Counted from the stretch's first letter, positions 46,705 through 56,202 are shown. The stretch: DNA of 60,304 nucleotides from Burkholderiales bacterium (GCA_022841915.1 JALHQN010000026.1:1-60304), one strand, 5' to 3'. Program-made: numbers and translations. Notes: a model not told the origin generated them from the letters alone.

Positions 46705-48480
46705 ATGGGTGCGAGACTGCCCGTCCCACCCCTGGCCGAATGGACGCGCGGCTATGACCGCGACACCTTGTCCAGCGACTTGATTGCGGCAGTCATCGTC
46801 ACGGTCATGCTGATCCCGCAGAGCCTGGCCTATGCGGCACTGGCCGGACTGCCGCCCCAGGTGGGGCTGTACGCCAGCATCGCACCGCTGCTGCTGTACG
46901 CAGCGCTTGGCAGCAGCCGCGTGCTGGCCGTGGGACCGGTGGCCGTGGTTTCGCTGATGACAGCCACGGCCATCGGCGACCTGGCACAGGCAGGCTCACC
47001 CGCATACTGGACGCTGGCCATCACGCTCGCCTTTATCTCCGGAGCAATACTGCTGCTCATGGGCGTGCTGCGCCTGGGCTTCCTGACCAATTTTCTCAGC
47101 CATCCGGTAATCTCGGGCTTCATCACCGCTTCGGCGCTGCTGATTGCCGCCGGTCAGCTCAAGGTGATTTTGGGCATCAAGGCCGAGGGCCACAACTTTT
47201 TTGAACTGGTGCTAGACCTGCTGCGGCACGCGTCCAGCACCCACGCTCTGACCGCCGCGATCGGCTTGGGGACCGTGGCTTTCCTGTTCTGGGCTCGGCG
47301 TGGCGTCAAGCCACTGCTGCGGCGCCTGGGCCTGGGGCCGCGCCTGTCGGACGGTCTGGCCAGGGCAGCCCCTGTCGCTGGCATTGCAGTCACCGCCCTG
47401 CTCACCTGGGCCGCTCAATGGCAGGATCATGGCGTGCGCATTGTGGGCACGGTGCCGCAAGGCCTGCCGCCCTTCACGCTGCCGTCCTGGGATTGGTCGC
47501 TTTGGCAACAACTGGCGGTGCCCGCCCTGCTGATCAGCGTAGTGGGATTCGTTGAATCAGTCTCGGTGGGCCAGACCCTGGCCGCCAAGCGCCGCCAGCG
47601 CATCGTGCCTGACCGCGAGCTGGTCGCCCTGGGCGCGAGCAACCTGGGCGCGGCCCTGACCGGGGGCTTTCCAGTGACGGGTGGCTTTGCGCGCTCGGTG
47701 GTGAACTTCGATGCCGGGGCACAGACACCGGCTGCCGGCATCTTCACTGCCGTGGGTATCCTGCTGGCGGCATTGCTGCTCACGCCGGCGCTCTATTACG
47801 TGCCCCAGGCCACGTTGTCGGCCACCATCGTGGTCGCGGTCCTGTCCCTGGTGGATCTGAGCATCCTGCACCGCACCTGGACTTATTCGCGCTCGGACTT
47901 CTCGGCCGTCGTGGTCACCCTGCTGGTCACCCTGGCAGTCGGCGTGGAGGCGGGGTTGGTGGCCGGAGTCGCTCTGTCACTGCTGTTGTATCTCTACAAG
48001 ACCAGCCGCCCACACATCGCCGAAGTCGGGCTGGTGCCAGGCACTGAGCATTTCCGCAATGTCCTACGCCACCAGGTGCGCATCAGTCCTTGCCTGGTCA
48101 GCCTCAGGGTGGACGAGAGCCTGTACTTCGCCAATGCACGCGTTCTGGAAGACGAAGTCAATGCGCTCGTCTCCAGCCGACCGACTTTGAAACACCTCGT
48201 CCTGCAGTGCTCCGCCATCAACGACATCGACGCCAGCGCGCTGGAGAGCCTGGAAGCCATCGACCAGCGGCTGCAAGACGCAGGCGTGCGCTTGCACCTG
48301 AGCGAAATCAAAGGTCCGGTGATGGACCGGCTGCAAGGCACCGACTTCCTCCGGCATCTGAGCGGCAAGGTCTACCTCAGCCATTACCAGGCTGTTTCGG
48401 AGTTGGCACCTGGAATCCTGGATTCCTCCAGGCGCCCGGCCCGGGACGATACGGGATTCGAGCACAACACGTCCGACTGA
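46705..48480 (+). CDS. SulP-family anion transporter with STAS domain
   Basis: A 591-residue SulP protein. The opening helix region contains VMLIPQSLAYAALAGLPPQVGL, the family signature. About 10-12 further helices extend to residue 430, including FVESVSVGQTLAAKRRQ and GGFPVTGGFARSVVNF. A STAS domain (about 445-560, with NDIDASALESLEAI) follows in the cytoplasm. SulP proteins carry sulfate, bicarbonate or other anions. In this operon export of sulfite or sulfate produced by persulfide oxidation is plausible. The start is adjacent to the pmpB stop, with translational coupling likely. Confidence 0.9.
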   Translation: MGARLPVPPLAEWTRGYDRDTLSSDLIAAVIVTVMLIPQSLAYAALAGLPPQVGLYASIAPLLLYAALGSSRVLAVGPVAVVSLMTATAIGDLAQAGSPAYWTLAITLAFISGAILLLMGVLRLGFLTNFLSHPVISGFITASALLIAAGQLKVILGIKAEGHNFFELVLDLLRHASSTHALTAAIGLGTVAFLFWARRGVKPLLRRLGLGPRLSDGLARAAPVAGIAVTALLTWAAQWQDHGVRIVGTVPQGLPPFTLPSWDWSLWQQLAVPALLISVVGFVESVSVGQTLAAKRRQRIVPDRELVALGASNLGAALTGGFPVTGGFARSVVNFDAGAQTPAAGIFTAVGILLAALLLTPALYYVPQATLSATIVVAVLSLVDLSILHRTWTYSRSDFSAVVVTLLVTLAVGVEAGLVAGVALSLLLYLYKTSRPHIAEVGLVPGTEHFRNVLRHQVRISPCLVSLRVDESLYFANARVLEDEVNALVSSRPTLKHLVLQCSAINDIDASALESLEAIDQRLQDAGVRLHLSEIKGPVMDRLQGTDFLRHLSGKVYLSHYQAVSELAPGILDSSRRPARDDTGFEHNTSD

Positions 48481-48604
48481 ACACTCATCGAGAGACCGCT
48501 CCGCCTCCGCCGTGCCCGATCGCAACTCCCAGCGAGTCAAGTTCGGCCGCCGCGGGGTGCCTTTGCCAACACTCACGCTGCCTTGGTGCCGTCAGCCACA
48601 AGAT

Positions 48605-48705
48605 CACCGAGGGTCGCGCACACGACCAGCCACAGAACAGGGGGCGACACTGGAACGAAAACACTATCGGCTATTCGCTATGATCGAGTTCTTTGACCCT
48701 ACGGG
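48605..48705 (-). repeat. Probable IS left-end relic (copy 1)
   Basis: The segment around 48660-48703 (ggctattcgctatgatcgag then ttctttgaccctacggga) resembles 52335-52379 (ggctattcaacacgatcgag then gtttttgaccatacgggg) in the same orientation. That second copy lies just upstream of a transposase N-terminal fragment, so both are probably IS left-end sequences. Confidence 0.5.
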
Positions 48706-48782
48706 AACCGCAGCCGGTGCGAGGCTGGACACGCTGAGCAGATACGGCGTAGTCCTCGCGGCACCCAATCCAGACAAAACGA

Positions 48783-49937
48783 ATGCAAAGGTCGTCGGAG
48801 ATCTTGAAAACTGCTAGATCCGGACATGTCGCTTCGATAGAACGCGCAACGTTAACCGCGTTGGCCCTTTTGCTTTTGTGCGCGATAGGCACGAGGGAAG
48901 CAGCCGCGCTCTCCTGTCCCGATGGCCAGTCCGTCGCGTTGCGCGCTACGGAGGCGGATGCCGTCGTTATTGGTCAAGTCGTGCAGACCACACCATCCAC
49001 GTACGCCAGCATCGTTTACGATGTAGGACCAGGCCATTCGGAGCGACGGGAAGTAAGGAGGAATCCGTACTGTGAGATGAAAATCAAGGTGATCGAGAGT
49101 TTCAAGGGCGATCGTGCAAGCTACCAAGTTCTGATGGCGCAGTACCATGCAGTGTTCGGCGAGCCTAATCCCAGTAGCGCTACCGTCTGCCCTTCAAGCG
49201 ATCACTTACGCGACGAGCCCTGGCTGTTCTATATTCATCGACCGGTGCCGCAACACGAGATGCCCGCCAAGGCTTGGGGTGCACAAGATCTTCGTGCTCT
49301 AGTAAAGCGGTTGAACCGCGGAAAACCGGAACAGTTCGTAGGCGGTCTGTGCTCATACGATGCACCCGTCCGGTTAGCGCAACAGGAAATCGATGAGCTT
49401 CGTCGCCTCGTCGCAATGGCCCCTCTAAGGCGGACCGAAGGTGCCCCCCGCAGACCCAATATCCTCGACGGCGAAATCGTTGGCATAGTATCCGGGGATG
49501 CTGTGACGCTGCTCGACACGACGAAACGGCGGCAACGGGTAAGACTCGCGGGCGTCAACGCCCCCGATAAGCGCCAGACACTTGGCGCGCAGGCGAGGAG
49601 TAACCTCGCAAAGATGCTCAAGGGCAGACAGGTAACGGCGGACTGCTACGGGCTCGGCCATGGCCGCCGGCTGACCTGCAAGATACTGGTTCAACCGGAC
49701 CACTGTGATATCTGCGGAAAGACCCTCGATGTCGGGTTGGCACAGATACTCGCTGGTATGGCATTGTGGGATCGCAGGGAGCACAACGACCAGTCGGAAG
49801 ATGCGCGTGGACGCTACCAGAGCGCTGAAGCCCAGGCCCGTGAACGCCGACGCGGAGTGTGGCTCGAGTCTGATACCGAACCAGCGAAGGAATCGTCGCA
49901 TAGTTCAGCTATTCATCGCCGCGGCACGTCGCCCTGA
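48783..49937 (+). CDS. Exported protein: NTR/TIMP-like domain fused to SNase-like nuclease
   Basis: A 384-residue protein. The N-terminus contains a hydrophobic signal segment (ALALLLLCAIG, cleavage near AAALS). Residues about 43-200 show an NTR/TIMP-like pattern: LSCPDGQS, EADAVVIGQVV, KVIESFKGD, DEPWLFYIH and GGLCSYDAP. Residues about 228-365 are a staphylococcal-nuclease-like domain: GIVSGDAVTLLDT, RVRLAGVNAPDKRQTLGAQA and GHGRRLTCKI. The conserved APE acid is Asp here, so catalysis may be altered. Both domains keep several cysteines, which suits the periplasm. The C-terminal 25 residues are low complexity. It sits between two IS relics and has no operon partners. The start is not strongly supported. 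Confidence 0.72.
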   Translation: MQRSSEILKTARSGHVASIERATLTALALLLLCAIGTREAAALSCPDGQSVALRATEADAVVIGQVVQTTPSTYASIVYDVGPGHSERREVRRNPYCEMKIKVIESFKGDRASYQVLMAQYHAVFGEPNPSSATVCPSSDHLRDEPWLFYIHRPVPQHEMPAKAWGAQDLRALVKRLNRGKPEQFVGGLCSYDAPVRLAQQEIDELRRLVAMAPLRRTEGAPRRPNILDGEIVGIVSGDAVTLLDTTKRRQRVRLAGVNAPDKRQTLGAQARSNLAKMLKGRQVTADCYGLGHGRRLTCKILVQPDHCDICGKTLDVGLAQILAGMALWDRREHNDQSEDARGRYQSAEAQARERRRGVWLESDTEPAKESSHSSAIHRRGTSP

Positions 49938-49965
49938 CAGAGGCTTTGACCGGACTAAGGTTAAG

Positions 49966-50050
49966 CGCCCACATCGACGAACGAACACCTCACGCAGCGA
50001 CACGATGATTGTCGCTGAGCATGCCGCCGAGCCGTCTCCGACGATTGTGC
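49966..50050 (-). mobile_element. IS relic, right end with transposase C-terminus (copy 2)
   Basis: The leftward frame gives HNRRRRLGGMLSDNHRVAA followed by TGA at 49990-49992. This is clearly related to the end of the 54452 transposase (HRRTRLGGMHSYYDRVAA). The 24 bp beyond the stop also align with the terminal motif of the other copies, with changes. Only about 19 codons remain. Confidence 0.65.
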
Positions 50051-50057
50051 CCCGCAA

Positions 50058-50400
50058 TCATTGACTATCGCGCCGCCGCAGGCGCTTCACCGGCAAAGAC
50101 CGAAGCAGTCGATACATGCGGACCACAGCCCAAATGCTGCCCAGTTCGCCAGCGACATAGAGCCCTGCGATCGCCTGGCCGAAGGGATCGAGCACGCGCT
50201 GGCGCGTGTCTGCACCGGGCCGCCCTGGGTATTCGACGCCACGGGCCATACTACGCGGACGCACGCACCCCCTTGATCAGCGGCTTCGATGGCGTCCATC
50301 GCCCCCCCGCAAAGCCGTAGCCTGCGACGACGACATCGAACGTTTCATCCCCAATGATCGCGCGCCCCAATTTCCCCAGTCGGCGTCGTTAGGATACGCT
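50058..50400 (-). pseudogene. Decayed FAD-dependent oxidoreductase with internal deletion
   Basis: Two ends of a flavoprotein are joined without the middle. The upstream part (about 50255-50370) reads FDVVVAGYGFAGGAMDAIEA, the dinucleotide-binding start of the fumarate reductase/ketosteroid dehydrogenase family. The downstream part (50058-50200) reads VLDPFGQAIAGLYVAGELGS in a different frame, the FAD-binding C-terminal region. A full protein is 450-570 residues, so several hundred codons are missing. It lies next to an IS relic, which may explain the loss. Confidence 0.68.
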
Positions 50401-50434
50401 AGCGGGGCGCGAACCCAGGAGGAGGGACAGGATC

Positions 50435-51817
50435 ATGACGCAAGACTCGAAGAGTAGGACGAACGCAACGCAAACGCTGGCCCGATTCGTCACGGACACC
50501 ACCTACGATGCCTTGGCGCCGGATGTCGTTGCGGCGGCAAAAATCGGCATCCTCGACGGCATCGCGAACATGCTCGCCGGGGCGACCCAACCGTTGGCTG
50601 CAATCGTGGTCGAGCATCTGAAACAACTGGGCGGCAATCCGCAGTGTGCCGTCGTGGGCAATGATTTCCGCACTCACGCCCCGGCGGCCGCATTCGCCAA
50701 CGGCATCTTTCTGCATTGTCTGGACTATGAAATCCAGGGGCAGCCGGTTGCGCATGGCACCTCCAACATCCTGCCTTGCGCGCTCGCGCTCGGAGAGATG
50801 AAAGCAGCGTCCGGTGCGCGGCTGATCGAGGCTTACGTCATCGGCTGGGAGATACACGCTCGGTTGCGCAGGGCTTCGGCGCACTGCAATACGAGCGGCT
50901 ATCATCCCCCCGGCTTGCTCGGTCCGCTGGCCGCCGCAGCCACCAGCGCAAAGATGCTGGGGCTCGACGCCGCGCAGGTCCGCATGGCGCTCGGCATCGC
51001 GGCCTCGCACACCGGCGGGCTGTCGGTGAATACCGGAACCATGGTCAAGTCGACCCATCCTGGCACCGCGGCACGCGAGGGTGTCGAGGCCGCCATGCTT
51101 GCACAGGCGGGCTTCATCAGCCGAGACGGTGTCCTCGAAGTCAAGCAAGGCTTCGTCGATACGGTGTTGGGTCCCGAGTTCGACTGGGATGAATTCCTGC
51201 GCGGTTTGGGCACATCATTCGCACTGGTCGACCCAGGGTTCAACATCAAGCGCTATCCCGCCCAGATCTTCATGCAGTGGGCGATCGAGGCGGCGCTTAC
51301 CTTGCGCCAGCGCAACGAATTTCGACTCGAGGAGATCGACTATCTCGAACTGGAGGTTCCCGGAAGCCACATGCGCTCGGGACACGAAGGGACGGCGAGC
51401 AGCGGTCTCGACGGCAAGTTCGACATCGCCTACTGCGGCGCGGTGGCCGTGGCCGAAGGGCGGGTCGATATCGATTCGTTCAGCGATGCAACGCGATTCT
51501 CGCCACACGTGGAGTCGGTGCTGCAGAAGGTGCGCGTCACGCGCAATCCCGACATTCCGCGCGATCCCGGCAAAACCTGGGCCGCGGCCCGAGTCGGACT
51601 GCGTGACGGACGCATCCTTAGCGAAACATGTCGCCACTACCGCGGCTCGATCGCCAATCCGATGAATCGCGACGAACGCCTTGCCAAGCTCCAAGACTGC
51701 GCCAAGCGCAGTCTTGCGCTCGCCGACATCGAACGCATCGTACAGATGACGGACGCGCTGGAGTCGGTTGCGGACGTGCGTGCGCTCATGAGCGTCCTGG
51801 GGCACCGGTCGGCGTGA
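50435..51817 (+). CDS. MmgE/PrpD family protein
   Basis: A 460-residue helical protein. Typical stretches are KIGILDGIANMLAGATQPL, FANGIFLHCLDYE, STHPGTAAREGVEAAMLAQAG and IKRYPAQIFMQWAIEA. PrpD dehydrates 2-methylcitrate; other members act as cis-aconitate or itaconate-type decarboxylases or dehydratases. With no prpBC genes here, the substrate is unknown. AGGAGG and GGACAGGA sequences precede the ATG. It lies between relics of the same IS family and is next to a decayed flavoprotein, so it may be cargo from elsewhere. Confidence 0.86.
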   Translation: MTQDSKSRTNATQTLARFVTDTTYDALAPDVVAAAKIGILDGIANMLAGATQPLAAIVVEHLKQLGGNPQCAVVGNDFRTHAPAAAFANGIFLHCLDYEIQGQPVAHGTSNILPCALALGEMKAASGARLIEAYVIGWEIHARLRRASAHCNTSGYHPPGLLGPLAAAATSAKMLGLDAAQVRMALGIAASHTGGLSVNTGTMVKSTHPGTAAREGVEAAMLAQAGFISRDGVLEVKQGFVDTVLGPEFDWDEFLRGLGTSFALVDPGFNIKRYPAQIFMQWAIEAALTLRQRNEFRLEEIDYLELEVPGSHMRSGHEGTASSGLDGKFDIAYCGAVAVAEGRVDIDSFSDATRFSPHVESVLQKVRVTRNPDIPRDPGKTWAAARVGLRDGRILSETCRHYRGSIANPMNRDERLAKLQDCAKRSLALADIERIVQMTDALESVADVRALMSVLGHRSA

Positions 51818-51894
51818 ATCCTGAGCAGCAGGGACGGACCATGTTTCCACTCATCATGAAATCGTGGTCTGTTGCTGCGCGCTGAAATTGACCG

Positions 51895-52380
51895 ATGGGG
51901 GGGTGCGGACAGTGAGTTGCTCCATCGCCCGATCCACTTTGGATCGGGCAGCCTATAGCCGCCATTTTGACCCGTCGCACTTGCGCGCCACGCGCCGCCG
52001 AAGCCATCCCAGAATCGTATCGGGTCGTGCGGCGGGGACCACCTCCTCCAACGCCTTGCGGCCCAGGCGATGCCCAATCTCGCCCAATGTGGCGCGCTCC
52101 GTATCCGACAACTGCAAGCCCCCGTTTATGTGCGCTTTCCGAATCCAACTCTCCGCGGCCAGGCATGCATTGTGGAGCAACAGTTCCTGGTCCACCGTCC
52201 CTGCGATGTAGGCAAGGATGCGCACCCAGTCCATCAGTGCCCTGCGCTCGGCCTGATTCCTAGGCGCAGAAGATTGCACGCATCACCTCCAGGCATAGAC
52301 AACGCGAGAACAGGGGCCTGGACTCGATCAAAACACCATTGGCTATTCAACACGATCGAGGTTTTTGACCATACGGGGCC
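51895..52380 (-). mobile_element. IS relic, left end with transposase N-terminus
   Basis: The minus-strand frame from about 52279 gives MDWVRILAYIAGTVDQELLL, then LSDTERATLGEIGHRLGRKA and ARPDTILGWLRRRVARK. This is the N-terminus of an integrase-core transposase family common in betaproteobacteria. A TAG interrupts it near 51951, after which the same frame continues SKVDRAMEQLTVR. The rest of the protein is missing. About 100 bp upstream (52300-52380) matches the repeat at 48660-48703. Confidence 0.75.
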
Positions 52381-52453
52381 CGTGTTTCATAGGTATTCCA
52401 ATCGGTTTGATGACTCAAGGCCGATGTGGACGTTGGCCGCCCTTGGCATAGCC

Positions 52454-53155
52454 TCACGCCGGCTTGCGGGCGACGATGAAGGGACGGACGTCTTTGCCAC
52501 GAGTACCGTGCCACTCCACGCAAACAATATCGAGGCCCTGGCGGACCATGGCAGATTGCAGTTCCTCGGTTCTCAGGCACAGCACGTGAGGTGCCTTGCC
52601 GATGACGCGCATGAGGGGCAATGCCAGCCAGGGTACGAGCGGATTCATCTCGGCGATACAGGGCGTCTTCGAGATCAACAGACCATCCGGCCGCAAGGCC
52701 CGGGCGGCATGCGCCAGTGCCTCGTCCAGGTCGCTCACCAGGTGCAGCAGGTTAAACGCCAGAAGGGCATCGTGGCTGCAGGGCGCCGCCCAAGGTGCGT
52801 CGGCGTCCGCCAGCGCAAAGCTGAGTTGTGGGACGGGCTGGGCAGCCAGCTTCTCCCGGGCGATGGCGATCATGCCGGCCGAGACATCGGTCGCCAGCAG
52901 GTGCCCAGTGAACGGTGCCAGGCGCAGTGCCGTGGTCCCGGTGCCACACCCCATCTCCAACACGTCATGCTCTCGGCACAGCAAGCTTTGCACGCGCAGC
53001 AAGGTGGCCTCGTAGCCCTCGGGGTCAGCGATGGGGTCGGCGGCATACTTGCGCGCGGTGCGGTCCCAGAACAGGGCTTTGCGGGCGGCCAAAGGGGCCG
53101 CCTGGATTTGCGCTGGTGCGGCTTGGATGGAAGCACGGGTAGTGGTCGATGGCAT
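52454..53155 (-). CDS. SAM-dependent methyltransferase (class I, UbiE-like)
   Basis: A 233-residue methyltransferase. The SAM-binding motif is VLEMGCGTGTTALRLAP, followed by LLATDVSAGMIAIAREK and LLAFNLLHLVSD. The C-terminal region (DIVCVEWHGTRGKDVRPFIV) closes the fold. The substrate is unknown. It is divergent from a LysR regulator with 105 bp between the starts, an arrangement in which the regulator often controls the partner. An N-terminal Ala/Gln-rich segment of about 25 residues may be spurious. Confidence 0.86.
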   Translation of the reverse strand: MPSTTTRASIQAAPAQIQAAPLAARKALFWDRTARKYAADPIADPEGYEATLLRVQSLLCREHDVLEMGCGTGTTALRLAPFTGHLLATDVSAGMIAIAREKLAAQPVPQLSFALADADAPWAAPCSHDALLAFNLLHLVSDLDEALAHAARALRPDGLLISKTPCIAEMNPLVPWLALPLMRVIGKAPHVLCLRTEELQSAMVRQGLDIVCVEWHGTRGKDVRPFIVARKPA

Positions 53156-53260
53156 GGGATGGGCTGGCGCAGAGGAACATCAATGAACGGCACTTGATGC
53201 TATCCATGCACCGCCCCTCAGGGAATTGCGGTAAATTGCACTGAACATATACGTTCTTGC

Positions 53261-54133
53261 ATGAATAACCTCGACTGGAACCAGCTCAAAGCCTTTCTGG
53301 AAACCGCGGAAACAGGCTCGCTGTCGGCAGCTGCACGCAAGCTGGGCCTGACCCAGCCCACCTTGAGCCGCCAGGTGGCGGCCATCGAGCAGCGGATGGG
53401 CGTGACCCTATTCGAACGCGTGGGCAAGGCCATGGCGTTGACCCGCACGGGGCTGGACCTGCTGGAGCATGCGCGCGTCATGGGTGCTGCCGCCGAGGCG
53501 CTGAGCCTGGCGGCTACCGGGCGCTCGCAGGCCGTGGACGGCGTGGTCTCGGTGTCGGCCAGCGATGCCGTCGCCGCGTACCTATTGCCCCCGCTGGTGC
53601 GAGCGTTGCACGCGCAGGAGCCGGGCATTGCGATCGAGGTCATCTCGTCCAATGCACTAAGCGATCTGCTGCGTCGTGAGGCCGACATTGCCATCCGCCA
53701 CGTCAAGCCCGAGCAGCCCGAGCTGATTGCACGCCTGGTCCGCGAGGCAACCGCGAGCTTCTATGCGTCTGAAGACTGGGTGAAAGTCCACGGCCACCCG
53801 CGCAGCGCCGAGGAAGCGGCCATGTTGCCCTTTGTCGGCACCGACCGGTCAGGCCAGTTCCTTGCATATCTGAAACAACATGGCTTGCCTCTGACCGAAG
53901 CCAACTTCAGTTGCTACGCCGATCACTCGGTCGCGCACTGGGCCTTGGTACAGCAAGGCATGGGCATCGGCGCGATGATGGACGACATGGCCCGCGATGC
54001 ACCGGGCATCGTGCGGGTGCTGGATGACGTGCCACCGGTGCGCTTCCCGATCTGGCTGGTTACTCACCGCGAACTGCGCACCTCGCGCCGAATACGGGTG
54101 GTGTTCGAAGCACTGGCCAAGGGATTGCGCTGA
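53261..54133 (+). CDS. LysR-family transcriptional regulator
   Basis: A 290-residue regulator with an N-terminal winged helix (DWNQLKAFLETAETGSLSAA then LGLTQPTLSRQVAAIEQRMG) and a C-terminal substrate-binding domain (about 90-285). Its location divergent from the methyltransferase suggests it controls that gene and itself. The 105-bp region between them contains a direct repeat of ATTGC (attgcggtaaattgc near 53223-53237) that may belong to the operator. The ligand is unknown. Confidence 0.9.
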   Translation: MNNLDWNQLKAFLETAETGSLSAAARKLGLTQPTLSRQVAAIEQRMGVTLFERVGKAMALTRTGLDLLEHARVMGAAAEALSLAATGRSQAVDGVVSVSASDAVAAYLLPPLVRALHAQEPGIAIEVISSNALSDLLRREADIAIRHVKPEQPELIARLVREATASFYASEDWVKVHGHPRSAEEAAMLPFVGTDRSGQFLAYLKQHGLPLTEANFSCYADHSVAHWALVQQGMGIGAMMDDMARDAPGIVRVLDDVPPVRFPIWLVTHRELRTSRRIRVVFEALAKGLR

Positions 54134-54427
54134 CCCGGCCGAACACATCAGATTCCCAGTACCTCGGTGTCGCAGGCCTTTTCCTGCCTTTCATTGTTTC
54201 AGATCTCTGTGCCATTGGCCCCGCGCCAGGTGGTCGTTGGCATCGGCAACCTCAGTGGCTACAGGGCGCAGCGGAAATGCCAGACTTAAACCCGTAGCAA
54301 TGGAATGGACGCCCCCTTTCTCAAACGGCTCTGAGGTGCCAGAACGCGTGTGGGTGGCGAATTCCAAAGTCTTTAGGATCCGGCCTGTCCAGCGCAGTCT
54401 TGCGCGCCAAGGTAGGCATGGCAGTAG

Positions 54428-54870
54428 TGTCCAGAAAGCCGAACGAACGCTTCACGCCGCGACACGGTCGTAGTAGCTGTGCATACCGCCGAGCCGAGTG
54501 CGACGATGGATGCCCGCGTCGTTCGCCGCAATGGTCGGGTAGCCGCGAATCAGTCGGTGTCCTAGCCCCGGATGATTGCGTTCTTCGTGGAAATGCACCA
54601 TGTACTCTGTGAGCGCACGACTCAAGGATCCATTCCCTACGAAGATCATCTTCGTCAGGCATTGTTCCCTGATCGAGCGTACGAAGCGCTCTGCGTAAGC
54701 ATTCCGGTTCGGCGACATCGGTGGTAATCGGATCACCTCCGTAGAGCCCTCGGCAATGAAGTCGCGGAAACCCTTCGACTACTTCGTGTCGCGATCGACG
54801 ATCAGGTAGCTCTTGCCAGCGAGCATCCCATCCTCCGAATCAAGCAAACTGCGGTCGACCTGAAGCATCC
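54428..54870 (-). mobile_element. IS relic, right end with transposase C-terminal half (copy 3)
   Basis: The longest relic. The frame begins near [20 protein letters not shown], continues IVDRDTK, meets a TAG where a Tyr codon would be expected, and then runs through IRLPPMSPNRNAYAERFVRS and FHEERNHPGLGHRLIRG to RLGGMHSYYDRVAA and a stop at 54452. This is the catalytic C-terminal half of an integrase-core transposase. TGTCCAGAAA (54428-54437) probably marks the end of the element. The N-terminal half is absent here. Confidence 0.8.
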
Positions 54871-55033
54871 ACGATTGCCCACGGCAGCATGGAGGGTCGT
54901 GCGCGGTTAGCCAGGAGCTGGGGTTGTAACGCGGCCGCGGGTGGCGTGTGCCATTTCGCGGCCCGGTCTGCGCATGCTGCGTTGTCGATGGTTCGGATCC
55001 TCGCCGATCATGCGCGGCGGCAGGCGCGCTGCG

Positions 55034-56011
55034 TCACTCCATCGTGATGCCCGCATCCTTGATGATCTTCGCATGCCGATCGATATCGGCGTGCAATCGC
55101 TTGGTGGTCTCCTCGGGCGTGGAGACAAGGACCTCGGAGCCCTGCTTCGCGAGGTACTCGATCGCTTCAGGCTGGTTGAGTACCGAAGCAAGTTCCTTCG
55201 AGATTCGTTCGATCGCCCCGCGTGGTGCCTTCGCCTGGGTAACGACCCCGAACCACCCTGCGATAATGAAGTTCGGCATGCCGGATTCGATGAACGTCGG
55301 TACCTCGGGCAATGCGGCCAGGCGCTTGTCGCCCGACATGGCAAGCGGGCGTTGCTTGCCGGCCCGGATGTGGGAGATGACCGAGATCGGGACCTGGAAA
55401 GACATGTCGATGCGGCCTGCCATGAGATCGGCTTGCAGCGTGCCGGAGCCCTTGTACGGAACATGATTGATCTTCGCGCCCGAGAGGAGCGTGAAGAGGG
55501 CGCCCGACAGATGGGTATTCGTGCCGACGCCGGAAGACGCGTAATTCAGCTGCCCGGGCTTGGCCTTCGCGAGGTCGATAAGTTCGGCCAACGTCTTGGC
55601 GGGGGAAGTCGGCGGTACGACCAAAACGAAGCGCGATGTTGCGATCGTGCCTACGCCGGTGAAATCCCTCTTCACGTCGTACGGCATCTTTAAAAGGCTG
55701 GGCGTGTTGATCAGGGACGACGAGGCAAGCAGGATCGTGTAGCCGTCGGGGGTCGCCTTGGCGACGGCATCGGTGCCGATGATGGTGTTTCCGCCTGGCC
55801 GATTATCGACAACCACCGAAATGCCGAAGCGCTCGCTCAACCGGGTTGCTGCAAATCGCGCCATCGGGTCGGTGCTACCGCCGGGCGGGAACGGAACGAT
55901 GAAGCGAATGGGCCGGGCGGGGAAGTCTTGCTGGGCGAACGCCGGCGCGACAGCCGAAGTCAGCGCACCTGCTGCAAGCAGGCTCGCGAGTACAGTGTGG
56001 ACGCTCTTCAT
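55034..56011 (-). CDS. Bug/TctC-type periplasmic solute receptor 5
   Basis: A 325-residue protein starting MKSVHTVLASLLAAGALTSA with a signal peptide (cleavage near PAFAQQD). It carries FPARPIRFIVPFPPGGSTDP, DNRPGGNTIIGTDAVAKA and VPYKGSGTLQADLMAGRI. GAGGAGG lies before the ATG, which supports this start over one 90 bp upstream. It stands alone: there are no membrane subunits nearby, and a regulator of another system comes next. Confidence 0.9.
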   Translation of the reverse strand: MKSVHTVLASLLAAGALTSAVAPAFAQQDFPARPIRFIVPFPPGGSTDPMARFAATRLSERFGISVVVDNRPGGNTIIGTDAVAKATPDGYTILLASSSLINTPSLLKMPYDVKRDFTGVGTIATSRFVLVVPPTSPAKTLAELIDLAKAKPGQLNYASSGVGTNTHLSGALFTLLSGAKINHVPYKGSGTLQADLMAGRIDMSFQVPISVISHIRAGKQRPLAMSGDKRLAALPEVPTFIESGMPNFIIAGWFGVVTQAKAPRGAIERISKELASVLNQPEAIEYLAKQGSEVLVSTPEETTKRLHADIDRHAKIIKDAGITME

Positions 56012-56202
56012 GATACCTCCTCTCGTAGGCATTCCCGTTCTCGGTCTGGGACGCTCGTGGGTCTCGTCGGGGAATGGGTCCAAGTATGGAGTGAGCCCCA
56101 CGCCCGGTCAATCACCTGAAAACTGCGCCAGCTACGGACCAGTCAATCGCGTGGCCGCTTTCTGGCATCGTGCTGCACGCGAGCTATCGGTCGTCCCCTG
56201 CC

